From assembly GCF_009708175.1 (NCBI RefSeq), contig NZ_WMBB01000009.1:248001-312000 (forward strand): a stretch of DNA of 64,000 nucleotides, in the 5' to 3' direction. The notes under the pieces were generated by a model. That model had not been told where the DNA came from. It searched no databases and was given only the letters and a program-made list of their open reading frames with translations. Position 1 is the first letter of the stretch. The number at the start of each line of letters is the position of its first letter. The DNA is from Nocardia aurantiaca (GTDB lineage Bacteria; Actinomycetota; Actinomycetes; Mycobacteriales; Mycobacteriaceae). A program made the translations under genes and the position numbers. Below are positions 25,593-34,251 of this stretch, piece by piece.

Positions 25593-26402
25593 ATGCGACG
25601 GCATGACTGCACCGAAACCCGAGCGGCATCACTGGCGGACACGTCTGTTCGCGACTACCCGCGCACGTGGGCACCACAGGCGAACACCACAGCCGACCTC
25701 GAGTCGATGCTGGTCCGATGCCGCGCATGTCCACGCCTGGTCGCCTGGCGCGAACAGGTCGGCATCGTCAAGCGCGCCGCCTACCGCGACTGGGATTACT
25801 GGGCCAAGCCGGTGCCGGGCTTCGGGCCGTACGACGCCCCCGTACTCATCATCGGCCTGGCGCCGGCGGCGCACGGCGGCAACAGAACCGGCCGAATCTT
25901 CACCGGCGACCCCTCGGGGGACCTGTTGTATGCCACCCTGCACGAACTGGGCGCGGCCTCGCAACCGACCGCGACCCGCCGTGATGACGGTCTGACCCTG
26001 CGCGGAGTCCGCATCACCGTCCCCGTGCACTGCGCCCCGCCCGACAATCGGCCCACTCCCAGCGAACGCGACAACTGCCGGTCCTGGCTGACCCGCGAAC
26101 TTCAGCTCCTACGACCGGGTCCATCCGCTGTCGTCGCCTTGGGTCGATTCGCGTGGGCTGCCACGATTCCCGTGCTCGTCGACATGGGATGGCTGTTACC
26201 TACGCCCCGTCCGGTTTTCGGTCACGGTCGCCATGTCCTGCTGGTCGATCCGGTGACCGATCGTCGGGTACACCTTTTCGGCTGTTATCACCCCAGCCAA
26301 CGCAATGTATCCACCCGCACCCTCACCCCCGCGATGCTGCGAGAGGTTCTGCACCGAGCGATCACCGTCGCACACCACACCGGCGAGAGTCATGACCGGT
26401 AA
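25593..26402 (+). CDS. Uracil-DNA glycosylase, family 5 (UdgB-type)
   Basis: The protein has up to 269 residues. GLAPAAHGGNRTGRIFTGD near 88-106 is the family 5 signature. CRACPRLVAWRE near 43 and the later CYHPSQRN with a catalytic-site His fit iron-sulfur uracil glycosylases. They remove uracil and other deaminated bases from DNA, a relevant task in a GC-rich genome. The Cys spacing fits a [4Fe-4S] cluster. The start is uncertain: the first 30 residues are not family-like. A hairpin terminator follows. Confidence 0.88.
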   Translation: MRRHDCTETRAASLADTSVRDYPRTWAPQANTTADLESMLVRCRACPRLVAWREQVGIVKRAAYRDWDYWAKPVPGFGPYDAPVLIIGLAPAAHGGNRTGRIFTGDPSGDLLYATLHELGAASQPTATRRDDGLTLRGVRITVPVHCAPPDNRPTPSERDNCRSWLTRELQLLRPGPSAVVALGRFAWAATIPVLVDMGWLLPTPRPVFGHGRHVLLVDPVTDRRVHLFGCYHPSQRNVSTRTLTPAMLREVLHRAITVAHHTGESHDR

Positions 26403-26422
26403 CAGGCACCTCCCGATTCGAC

Positions 26423-26449
26423 GAGCCGACGATCACCGCTCGTCGGCTC
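26423..26449 (+). terminator. Hairpin terminator after the uracil glycosylase gene
   Basis: GAGCCGACGA (26423-26432) pairs perfectly with TCGTCGGCTC (26440-26449) around a 7-nt loop, 20 bases after the stop. Only a short TTG follows, as is common in high-GC genomes. Confidence 0.7.
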
Positions 26450-26718
26450 TTGCCGTGGCCGACGGGGGAGGTGGACGGCATGTGGCGCTGCCGCACCACG
26501 TTCAACTGCACTCAGACCTGCCCGCGGGGCCTCCAGGTCCGTGGGCATGCTGGTCGGCTGACTGAATCACTACGAAGGCGGTGCTGACACCGGATCAGCA
26601 TTACGAGAAACAAGTGCCGACTGCTTGGTCCCCGCGGGTTCTCGTCTTCTGCATCGGAACCCGCCTCGACACCGGCCTCAGGCCGGGCGGAAAGCATATG
26701 AACTTCGGAAGAGAGGCC
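26450..26718. other. Intergenic region, promoter of the DUF2249/cupin gene
   Basis: No gene is supported here. Small inverted repeats occur: TGCTGA with TCAGCA at 26582-26600, and CCGGCCT with AGGCCGG near 26673-26687. They could be regulator sites for the gene at 26719, but nothing identifies a ligand. Confidence 0.4.
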
Positions 26719-27312
26719 ATGATGACTTCGGATATCGAATGCGATGTCCGGTCGCTGGGTGACTCCGGAAAGCAGCGAGCGATCTTCGCGCACTTCGATT
26801 CATTGTCGGTGGGACAGTCGCTCGTGTTGGTGAACAACCGGCCGATCGAGCATCTGCGTGACGCCTTCGATGCCGAATATGCCGGCAGCTACAGCTGGCA
26901 GGAACTCGAGCCGCGTCCACGCTCCTGGCGGGTGCGCATCGGCAAAACCGCCTCGGACGCGTTGCCGCGCGTAGTCGGCCATACCTCGTCCGGTGACCTC
27001 GACCGGCGATCGGCGGTGTGGTCATTGCCGATCCAGCGTCGCCACGATCTCGACGTCACCATCGTCACCTTGGCGCCCGGCACGAGCACCACGCCTCGTC
27101 CGGGCCCGGCGGTGGACACCCTGGTGCACGTCCTGGCCGGGACGGGCACGGTGACCACGGAGCTGCGTGACCTGGACCTGGATCCGGGCACTCTGCTCTG
27201 GTTGCCACGGCACACCCCGCGCTCCTACACCGCAGGCCCCGACGGCCTGCGCTACCTGCGGGTGCGACCGCACCAGCAATCGCCGGTGCCGGACTCGGAT
27301 GGGCCGTGGTGA
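26719..27312 (+). CDS. DUF2249 plus cupin-domain protein
   Basis: The protein has 197 residues. The N-terminal 80 (AIFAHFDSLSVGQSLVLVNN, RPIEHLRDAFDAEYAGSYSW) match DUF2249, a small TusA/SirA-like fold. The C-terminal half is a cupin: TLAPGTSTTPRPGPAVDTLV, then HVLAGTGTVTTELRDLDLDP and LLWLPRHTPRS. Such fusions often occur near nitrogen-oxide or hypoxia genes; the role is unknown. ATG 26719 follows AAGAGAGG. It converges with another small cupin at 27337. Confidence 0.8.
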   Translation: MMTSDIECDVRSLGDSGKQRAIFAHFDSLSVGQSLVLVNNRPIEHLRDAFDAEYAGSYSWQELEPRPRSWRVRIGKTASDALPRVVGHTSSGDLDRRSAVWSLPIQRRHDLDVTIVTLAPGTSTTPRPGPAVDTLVHVLAGTGTVTTELRDLDLDPGTLLWLPRHTPRSYTAGPDGLRYLRVRPHQQSPVPDSDGPW

Positions 27313-27336
27313 CCGGCGGCGAGCCGGCCCGATCGG

Positions 27337-27663
27337 CTACTTCGCGACCGTCAGCAGCACCGCGCTGTCCTCGACAGCTTCCAGGCCGTGTCGGGCCTGC
27401 GGCATGACGAGCAGATCACCACTGCGGCCCTCCCATACGGCTTGCGGGCCGTGCAACCGCACCCGGCCGCGCAGCACAAGCATCGTGGCCTCGCCCGGGT
27501 TTTCGTGCTCGGCCATCGATGTACCCGCCGACAGCGCGATCACGGTCTGCCGCAGCCGATGCTCATGCCCGCCGTACACCGTGGTAGCGCTGCGCCGCGC
27601 AGACAGTGACCTGGCACGCTCCAATTGCTCACGAGCCATCGCATCCAACGAGAACTTCTCCAC
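27337..27663 (-). CDS. Small cupin-domain protein
   Basis: The protein has 108 residues and one cupin barrel. HEHRLRQTVIALSAGTSMAE with HENPGEATMLVLRGRVRL is motif 1, including two His and a Glu that usually bind a metal. GDLLVMPQARHGLEAVEDSA is motif 2. The N-terminal helix (MEKFSLDAMAREQLERARS) is typical of short stress-linked cupins. It ends 25 bases from the stop of the convergent DUF2249/cupin gene. Confidence 0.85.
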   Translation of the reverse strand: MEKFSLDAMAREQLERARSLSARRSATTVYGGHEHRLRQTVIALSAGTSMAEHENPGEATMLVLRGRVRLHGPQAVWEGRSGDLLVMPQARHGLEAVEDSAVLLTVAK

Positions 27664-27857
27664 CGACCCATCCTTTCCTCGCCAGGCAGTCGATCATCAG
27701 CCCATCATCGACGATCCCTCATTCCTCGTCGTGTATTGCGAGCCGATTGCGACGACGTGTATCGCGCCAACCCTCGACGAACTGTGTCCGGTGGTCATTC
27801 CCCTGGACACCGATATCACCCGCGACCGGCGCGCGCTGGCGGCCAGCGGCACGGCCG

Positions 27858-28457
27858 GTGCGGAATCTGTTGGGTTTGGCGGTGCTGAGCTATCTCACCG
27901 AGCGACCCATGCACCCGTACGAGATCGGGGAGCTGCTGGTGGCTCGCGATCATGCGCGGAGTATCAAGTACAACCGCGGTTCGCTGTACATGGTGGTCAA
28001 TCAGCTGGTCAAAGCCGGATTTATCGAGCCGAGGGCGACGATCCGCGATAGTGAGCGTCCCGAACGCACGGTCTACGCGCTCACCGACGCCGGACGTGCC
28101 GAGGCAATCGACTGGTTGCGTGAGCTGGTCGGGCAACCTTTGCGCGAGTATCCGCAATTCGTGGCCGCGCTGTCATTGATCGGGGCACTGCATCCGGACG
28201 AGGTCGTGGTGCTGCTGGAGCAGCGCCGGGCCGCTTTGGAGCGGCAGCGTACCGAAATCATGGAGTCGATCGCGGCCTGCTCGGCGCAGGGGCTGCATCC
28301 ACTGTTCCAGGTGGAGGAGAACTACCGGCTGGCTCTCCTCGAGGCCGAACTCGGGTTCGTGCAGCGCTTCATCGCCGACATCACCGACCCGCAAACCGGA
28401 TGGGGGCCCGGCTGGGCCACCCACCACGCCCGCCGCGACGCTGCCACGAAGGGTTGA
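27858..28457 (+). CDS. PadR family transcriptional regulator
   Basis: The protein has 199 residues and starts VRNLLGLAVLSYLTERPMHP, followed by YEIGELL, a classic PadR start. The winged helix continues with NRGSLYMVVNQLVKAGFIEP and ERTVYALTDAGRAEAIDWL. The C-terminal half (residues 100-175) is a dimerising helical region of the long PadR class (PadR-s1/Vir). GTG 27858 is set by homology; no ribosome-binding site is visible. The broken gene 36 bases downstream may have been its target. Confidence 0.87.
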   Translation: MRNLLGLAVLSYLTERPMHPYEIGELLVARDHARSIKYNRGSLYMVVNQLVKAGFIEPRATIRDSERPERTVYALTDAGRAEAIDWLRELVGQPLREYPQFVAALSLIGALHPDEVVVLLEQRRAALERQRTEIMESIAACSAQGLHPLFQVEENYRLALLEAELGFVQRFIADITDPQTGWGPGWATHHARRDAATKG

Positions 28458-28493
28458 ATCGATGAGCGTCATTCGGACTGAGGAGATGTCGTT

Positions 28494-28938
28494 ATGAGTA
28501 TCGCCCCGAAACCCAACCCGGCGCTGGCCGAGCTCGCGGTCCTGGAGGGAGAGTGGGTTATCGAACTGTCGAACGCCAAGTTCCTGCCCGGTTCGAATTC
28601 TCGGGCGCAAGGCCGGGTCTCGGCCGAATGGCTGGACAATTCCGCCTTGGTGATGCGGCAATGGCAATGGAGACGACAAGGCGACCTGGATCATCGGGCG
28701 TGACGAATCCGAGTCGGAATACGCGGTCCTCTATTCCGATTCGCGCGGTTCTTCTCGCATCTATCGGATGACCTTCACCGATGGCGTATGGCAGATGTGG
28801 CGTACCACAGCGCAATCCACCCAGCGTTTCCAAGCGCGCGTGAGCGCGAACGGCGACAGCATCACAGGCGAGTGGCAAGACTCGGGCGACGGCGGAGCCA
28901 CCTGGACCCGCGACTTCACCCTCGAGTACAGGCGCTGA
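28494..28938 (+). pseudogene. DUF1579-like gene broken by a one-base frameshift
   Basis: It opens well (MSIAPKPNPALAELAVLEGE, then LSNAKFLPGSNSRAQGRVSA) with a good ribosome-binding site (GAGGAG), but this frame stops at 28703. The rest of the domain continues in the next frame from about 28666: NGDDKATWIIGRDESESEYA, VLYSDSRGSSRIYRMTFTDG, and on to FTLEYRR with a stop at 28936. Removing the T at 28662 would restore RQGNGDDKATW. So this is either a recent single-base insertion in CAATGGCAATGG or a sequencing error. The protein would have about 147 residues. Confidence 0.78.
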
Positions 28939-28972
28939 TCGCAAGCGGCGTCACGCGGTCGACGCCGAGCGC

Positions 28973-29203
28973 TCAGTGTTCCAGCGAGCCGAGTTCCTTG
29001 TCGAAACCATGCTCGACGCGGGTGAGGAAATCGGTGATGAGGGCGAGTTCCTCGACCGTGTAGCCGGATAGGGCGCGGCGCCAACTGCCGAGCAGGGGGC
29101 CATAAACGGGTGCGATGTCGGCGCGGGCGCGGGCGTCGTTCAAGTGGATCAGCACTCGACGCCGGTCGGAGTCGTCGCGGACGCGAGTGACGAAGCCGGC
29201 CAC
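28973..29203 (-). pseudogene. C-terminal fragment of a MarR family regulator
   Basis: AGFVTRVRDDSDRRRVLIHL is the wing of a MarR winged helix, followed by the C-terminal dimer helix (YTVEELALITDFLTRVEHGF). The N-terminal helices and recognition helix are missing. At the upstream end the coding sequence runs straight into a plus-strand gene fragment. A GTG at 29203 opens the frame, but the fragment cannot bind DNA as a normal MarR. Confidence 0.75.
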
Positions 29204-29221
29204 AGCGGATCCGGAGTCTGC

Positions 29222-29939
29222 CGTGGTCTACCTCGGCCGGTGGAACTACGACTTCCCGGACCACTCGACCATGATCAACTACGCCACCGAGAATGTTCCC
29301 GGTGCTCCCGACGCGCCACAGATCGGCGACATCATCTTCACCTCGTCGGCCGGCGGGCGGGTCACCGGACGCACCGACGTCGGCTGTACCTGGGAATTCA
29401 AGACCGCGACCGACGGGCTGACTCTCGATCCGCCCGACCAGACCTGCCACAATCCCACCCTCGGCTACACCTACACCACCACCGCCTGGACCGTGCAGGT
29501 CAAGGGCGACAGAGAAACCGAATCCATCACCGCCCTCAGTCATCACCAGGATGCCGATTACGTCTTCACCCTGGCGCACGGCGCGCGAACCAGGGTCCCC
29601 GAGGACGACCCGGACGTCGCCGGAGCGTTCGAGGGGACCTGGTCCTTCAACGGCCCGCGCAGGGGAACGTCATTCTGACAAGGAATTACGGCCTGACAAG
29701 GAATTACAGCGACCGGCTGATCGCCCGCACCGACGACAGCTGTACCTGGACGCTCGTTTCCCGCGGCGACACCGCCGAGCTCGATCCGCACGCGCAAACC
29801 TGCACCCAGGGCGATTCCGCTGTCACCCTACGGTTCTGGACCATCGCGACCGCAGACGGCCATCAGATCACCACCATGATCGGCACCGATGCCAAGGGTG
29901 CCCCTCGAGGTCAATGGCGAACTCACCCGCCACCGATGA
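29222..29939 (+). pseudogene. Remnant of a secreted two-repeat hypothetical protein
   Basis: The 5' end, including any signal peptide, is missing; the sequence enters at VVYLGRWNYDFPDHSTMINY. Two related segments are visible: GRTDVGCTWEFKTATDGLTL with DQTC, and ARTDDSCTWTLVSRGDTAEL with AQTC. The frame changes near 29660, passes an 18-nt tandem duplication (29675-29710), and returns near 29898 to end VPLEVNGELTRHR at 29939. Proteins of this look occur in Nocardia and Mycobacterium; their function is unknown. Confidence 0.68.
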
Positions 29940-30281
29940 CGACGTCGCGGCCAGGTTGCACAGTGACCAGTAGCGCATGTCGACCACACCATCCATGTGA
30001 TGCGCGTCGTCGAGGGTGCGCGGCAAGGTGCCCGTGAGCACCAGACGGGTCGGCTGGGCTTTCCGGAAAGTTCAACAGGCCGAACGTCATACGGCGACGG
30101 TGATGCGCGCTCACGCCGACTGCCGTGCTCCCCTGGCTCGCGCGCGTTCGAATTCACAGCGTGGATATCGACGACCTTCGAATGCCGTGCGGGGAGAATG
30201 GTCGAAGCATTTCACCACCCGGCCGGGTCAGCATCACCACCTCGTCAGGACTTCGCTCCCGTTGGAAAGGTCTTGTTCGCT
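29940..30281. other. Intergenic region upstream of the DUF1254 gene
   Basis: I see no protein-like frame with a start signal here. GGAAAGG stands at 30264-30270, about 11 bases before the next ATG. A weak DosR-like half site (AGGACTT at 30247) may be chance. Confidence 0.4.
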
Positions 30282-31607
30282 ATGGCTGTCGATCTGAAGG
30301 CGCTCGCGTTCGATGTCTACCAGTACGCCTACCCGCTGGTGATCATGGATCTCACCATGCGCCAGGCCACCAATGTGCCAGACGCCGACACTGCCATGTT
30401 GCGGGCCCCGGTCAACCAGTTCGCGCACGCGCGCGCCTACCCGCCGGCCGAGTCGAAGGAGGTGGTGCGGTTCAACTTCGACACCCTCTACTCGTTCGCC
30501 TGGCTGGACCTGCGCGACCAGCCTCAGGTGCTGACTGTCCCCGACGGCGGTGGCCGCTACTACCTGGTGCCGATGCTGGACATGTGGACCGACGTATTCG
30601 CCGTCCCGGGCACCCGCACCACCGGTGGCCGCGCCGGTTCGTTCCTGATCACCGCACCCGGCTGGACCGGGACCGTGCCTGACAACCTGGATGTGATCGG
30701 CGCACCGACCCCGATCGTGTGGATCATGGGCCGCACCCAAACCAACGGCCCCGCCGACTACGACGCCGTCCACGCGTTCCAGAACCGTTTCACCCTCACC
30801 CCGCTCAGCGCGTGGGGAACCGACTACACACCGCCGAGAGGGCTGCCGATCGATCCGGCGGTCGATGACATCACCCCGCCGCAAACACAGGTGAACGCGT
30901 TGACCGGGGTCGAGCTTCTCACCCGATTCGCCGAACTGCTGGCCGTCCATCCCCCGCACGCCAACGATTATCCGATCCTGTTCCGCATGCGCGCCCTCGG
31001 CCTCGAGCCTGGTAAACCCTTCACCCCCGATACGGCCACGGCCGCGATCATCGACGAAGCCGCCCGCGACGCTTTCGCCGACATGCGTCGTGTCGTCGGG
31101 GAAGGCAGGCTGGGCACGTTCGCGAACGGTTGGAACTGGGCCACCAGCCTGGGTACCTACGCCACCGACTATCGGCTGCGCGCCCTGGTGGCCTGGGCCG
31201 GCCTCGGGGCGAACCTGCCCGCAGATGCCCTCTACCCCAATGCCATCGTGGACGCGGATGGCGAACCCACCATCGGCGCACACGATTACGTGCTTCGCTT
31301 CGAGAAGGGGCAGACCCCGGCCGCCGACGCGTTCTGGTCACTGACCATGTACGACGGGGATGGCTTCCAGGTCTCGAATCCTGTGGACCGCTTCGTCATC
31401 CGCGACCGTGATCCACTCACCTATGGCCCCGACGGGTCCCTGGAGATCTACATCCAGCACGCCTCACCGGGACCGGACCGCGAATCCAACTGGCTGCCCG
31501 CGCCCGCCGGTCCTTTCCAGGTCATGCTGCGCGTCTACTCCCCACGCGGGGAACTCCTGCGCGGTGAGTTCGAGATCCCGCCCATCCGCAAAAGCACCGG
31601 CGGCTAG
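30282..31607 (+). CDS. DUF1254/DUF1214 domain protein
   Basis: The protein has 441 residues. The N-terminal DUF1254 part shows DVYQYAYPLVIMDLTMRQAT, then VNQFAHARAYPPAESKEVVR and FNFDTLYSFAWLDL. The C-terminal DUF1214 part has FWSLTMYDGDGFQVSNPVDR and IYIQHASPGPDRESNWLPAP. These two-domain proteins are often secreted or periplasmic, but no signal peptide is visible here. Role unknown. It converges with the hydrogenase operon. Confidence 0.87.
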   Translation: MAVDLKALAFDVYQYAYPLVIMDLTMRQATNVPDADTAMLRAPVNQFAHARAYPPAESKEVVRFNFDTLYSFAWLDLRDQPQVLTVPDGGGRYYLVPMLDMWTDVFAVPGTRTTGGRAGSFLITAPGWTGTVPDNLDVIGAPTPIVWIMGRTQTNGPADYDAVHAFQNRFTLTPLSAWGTDYTPPRGLPIDPAVDDITPPQTQVNALTGVELLTRFAELLAVHPPHANDYPILFRMRALGLEPGKPFTPDTATAAIIDEAARDAFADMRRVVGEGRLGTFANGWNWATSLGTYATDYRLRALVAWAGLGANLPADALYPNAIVDADGEPTIGAHDYVLRFEKGQTPAADAFWSLTMYDGDGFQVSNPVDRFVIRDRDPLTYGPDGSLEIYIQHASPGPDRESNWLPAPAGPFQVMLRVYSPRGELLRGEFEIPPIRKSTGG

Positions 31608-31722
31608 CACGAGTTCACCGAGCGTCCGTTGTCGTCGCCTCCGCGCTGTCCGAATCGGCCGCGCGGACCGCGCCGACCGATCCCGGTCGATCGACGGACA
31701 CGTCGTCTTGATCGACTGCGCG

Positions 31723-32205
31723 TCAACGCGTGTCGACGGGCATGATGCCCAGGCGGGCGAGTTCGGCCAGTACCGTCGCGACCACGTCCGGGAGGGCGGC
31801 GGCCACCGGACCGGACAGGCCGACGCCCAGATCCAGGTGCTCGGCCTCGACGGCGATGACGACCAGTTCGGCGGGGAGACGGCCGAGGATGCGGCCCAGT
31901 GGCAGAGCATCGGGGATTCCCAGGGCGTGCGAGCTGGTGGCGCGGGTGAGGCCGCGCAAGGCGTCGACCGTGGTGCGCCAGATGCGACCGGGCGTCGATG
32001 GCTCGCAGAGAACGGCGTCGACCACTACCGCGAGTTCGGCGCCGGCCCACAGGTCCAGGAGGCCGGTGGGTTCGCCGTCACACAGGGCTACCTGAACCTC
32101 GGGGAGTCCGAGCTTCTCGATGTGGCGGACCACCGCCGCGCCGATGCCGTCGTCGCGCCGGTACTCGTTGCCGACGCCGATCACGACTGCCCGCGGCACG
32201 CTCAT
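31723..32205 (-). CDS. Hydrogenase maturation protease
   Basis: The protein has 160 residues. VVIGVGNEYRRDDGIGAAVV at residues 7-26 is the HycI/HyaD-type protease start, with metal-binding Asp/Glu. Later segments (AVVVDAVLCE, SSHALGIPDAL, VVIAVEAEHLDLG) complete the fold. It clips the C-terminal peptide from the large subunit after nickel insertion. The ATG overlaps the large-subunit stop (ATGA), so it is the last gene of the operon. Confidence 0.9.
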   Translation of the reverse strand: MSVPRAVVIGVGNEYRRDDGIGAAVVRHIEKLGLPEVQVALCDGEPTGLLDLWAGAELAVVVDAVLCEPSTPGRIWRTTVDALRGLTRATSSHALGIPDALPLGRILGRLPAELVVIAVEAEHLDLGVGLSGPVAAALPDVVATVLAELARLGIMPVDTR

Positions 32206-33494
32206 CGGCGCACCATGTCGAGTTCGAGAAAGTGGGCCGAGCATGAGATGCACGGGTCGTGATTGCGGATCGTCTGCTCGCACAGGCGGGTCAGCGCCGC
32301 GTCGTCCAGCTCGAGATTGCCGCCGACCACCCGGCGCAGGTCGTCTTCGATGGCAGACTGGTTCTGGGAGGTGGGCGGGATGATGGTGGCCGCGCGGATT
32401 GTTCCGCTGTCGTCGGCTTCGTAACGGTGATACAGCAATCCGCGAGGCGCTTCACTGACGCCGTGTCCGACACCGGCGTGCGCCGCGTTCGGGACGGCCG
32501 CGCGCTCGGGTGGTGTGTAGGCGTCGATCAGCCGCAGTGCTTCGTCGATGGCGTACACGACTTCGATGGCGCGAACCACGATGCTGCGGAACGGGTTCCG
32601 GCATTCGGCGCCGAGGCCGACCGCGGCGGCGACCTCGCGCGCCAACGGTGACAGCTGCTGGTAGTTGAGGCTGTACCGGGCGAGTGGACCGGTCAGGTAG
32701 CGTTTGCCGTCCAGCTGCGCGTGCAGCGCGGTGGAGTACGGCACTTGCTCCTCGACGACGTGGGCGCCGAAGTCGCTGGCGGGGAAGGACAATCCGCCGC
32801 TTGTTCGGATGGTCCCATTCTCGATGGCGTAACAGCCCGGTGTGGTGGCGGCGAGTAGTTCGTTCTCGAATTCCAGGTCGGGGAAATCGAATCCGGCGAC
32901 GAAATGGGCGGTTTCGATCGCGTACTCCTCCGCGCGGCGCAGTTGTTCGGCGACCGTGTGCAGCTGGGCGCGAGTGGGCACGGAGTAGAAGCCGCCGACG
33001 CGGACGTTGATCGGATGGATCGGGCGGCCGCCGATGAGTTCGAGCAGGCTGTTGCCCGCCTTCTTCAGCGCTAGCCCGTGTTCCACCAATTCCCGGTGGT
33101 CGGCGGCCAGGGTGATGGCGTCGGGATATCCGAGAAAATCTGGTATGTGCAGCAAATGGATGTGCAGGGCGTGGCTGGAGATCCATTCGCCGCAATACAA
33201 CAGTCGCCGCAGGTCGGCGAGCGGCGCGTCGAGTTCGATGCCGCACAGCTGTTCCAGCGCGTTGCACGCACTGGTCTGATATGCCACCGGGCAGATTCCG
33301 CAGATGCGGGCGGTGATATCGGGCGGCTCGGTGTAACCCCTGCCCCGCAGGAACGCTTCGAAGAACCGTGGAGGTTCATAGATGTTCAGTTCCGCGCGCT
33401 CGACGCGGTCGCCTTCCACGACGACCCGCAGCGCTCCCTCGCCCTCCACCCGCGCCAGTGAGCTGACCCGCAATTGTCTACTTCGGTGGCTCAT
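32202..33494 (-). CDS. [NiFe]-hydrogenase large subunit, group 3b-like (HyhL/HydA)
   Basis: The protein has 430 residues. RICGICPVAYQTSACN near 63-78 and C-terminal DPCISCSAHFLELDMVRR supply the four Cys that hold nickel and iron. The His of the last motif fits the processing site, with VRR as a very short cleavable tail. Group 3b enzymes are soluble, NADP(H)-linked and reversible; in Mycobacterium smegmatis the Hyh enzyme is DosR-dependent and used in hypoxia. It overlaps the small-subunit gene by 17 bases. Confidence 0.93.
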   Translation of the reverse strand: MSHRSRQLRVSSLARVEGEGALRVVVEGDRVERAELNIYEPPRFFEAFLRGRGYTEPPDITARICGICPVAYQTSACNALEQLCGIELDAPLADLRRLLYCGEWISSHALHIHLLHIPDFLGYPDAITLAADHRELVEHGLALKKAGNSLLELIGGRPIHPINVRVGGFYSVPTRAQLHTVAEQLRRAEEYAIETAHFVAGFDFPDLEFENELLAATTPGCYAIENGTIRTSGGLSFPASDFGAHVVEEQVPYSTALHAQLDGKRYLTGPLARYSLNYQQLSPLAREVAAAVGLGAECRNPFRSIVVRAIEVVYAIDEALRLIDAYTPPERAAVPNAAHAGVGHGVSEAPRGLLYHRYEADDSGTIRAATIIPPTSQNQSAIEDDLRRVVGGNLELDDAALTRLCEQTIRNHDPCISCSAHFLELDMVRR

Positions 33495-34251
33495 CCCGCT
33501 TCCTCTCCGCGAAGGGCGGCGCGCCCACGGCGAATGTGCTGAACACGCGATCGATATCGTCGGTGGACATGCCGTTGACGCTCAGAATCGGTAGCAGCGC
33601 ACCGATATTGGGTCGTGCCATCGGGCCGAAGCAGCCGTAGCAGCCCCGATGGTATGACGGGCACAGGGCGCCGCAGCCGGCCTGGGTGACCGGGCCCAGG
33701 CACGGTATACCGTCGGAGACCGTGACACACGTGGTGCCGCGGCGCTTGCATTCGGTGCAGACGCTGGTGTCCGGTAGGTCGGGTGCCCGTCCGGCCAGCA
33801 GGGCGCACAGGGTGTTCAGGAGCTGGCGCCGGTCGATGGGGCAGCCGCGCAGCTCGTAGTCCACCGGCACATGTGCGGCGATGGGTGTCGCGGTGGCCAG
33901 CGTCGATATGTACTGAGGGCTGGCATAGACCGTCGAGGTGAATTCGGTGATGTCGGCGAGATTACGGAGCGCCTGGATGCCGCCGTGGCAGGCGCACGCG
34001 CCGATCGTCACGAGAATGCGTGATTGCGCACGGATTTCGGTGATCCGACCGACTTCCTCCGGTGTGCTGACCGAGCCTTCGACCAGCGATACATCGTAGG
34101 GCCCGGGTTCGACCGCGCTGGACGCCTCGATGAAATGGGCGATGCGGATTTGGCCCGCGAGGGTGAGCAGCTCGTCTTCGCAGTCGAGCAGCGTGAGCTG
34201 ACAGCCGTCGCAGGAAGTGAACTTCCATACCGCGAGGGTCGGGGTGCCCAT
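33478..34251 (-). CDS. [NiFe]-hydrogenase small subunit, group 3b-like (HyhS/HydD)
   Basis: The protein has 257 residues. WKFTSCDGCQLTLLDCEDEL near residue 7 and GACACHGGIQ near 90 give the proximal [4Fe-4S] cluster. CTECKRRGTTC and GCGALCPSYHRGCYGCFGP provide the rest. It passes electrons between the large subunit and the flavoprotein. The ATG shares its A with the TAA of the upstream gene (TAATG). There is no Tat signal, in line with a cytoplasmic enzyme. Confidence 0.92.
   Translation of the reverse strand: MGTPTLAVWKFTSCDGCQLTLLDCEDELLTLAGQIRIAHFIEASSAVEPGPYDVSLVEGSVSTPEEVGRITEIRAQSRILVTIGACACHGGIQALRNLADITEFTSTVYASPQYISTLATATPIAAHVPVDYELRGCPIDRRQLLNTLCALLAGRAPDLPDTSVCTECKRRGTTCVTVSDGIPCLGPVTQAGCGALCPSYHRGCYGCFGPMARPNIGALLPILSVNGMSTDDIDRVFSTFAVGAPPFAERKRDEPPK

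Noticed and set aside
28584..28604. GGTTCGAATTC, like a tRNA T-loop
   Set aside because: It lies in the coding sequence of the DUF1579-like gene (PGSNSR), with no acceptor stem or anticodon arm around it.
30246..30260. AGGACTTCGCTCCC as a DosR box before the DUF1254 gene
   Set aside because: The second half site is poor and it overlaps the region just before the ribosome-binding site; chance is likely.
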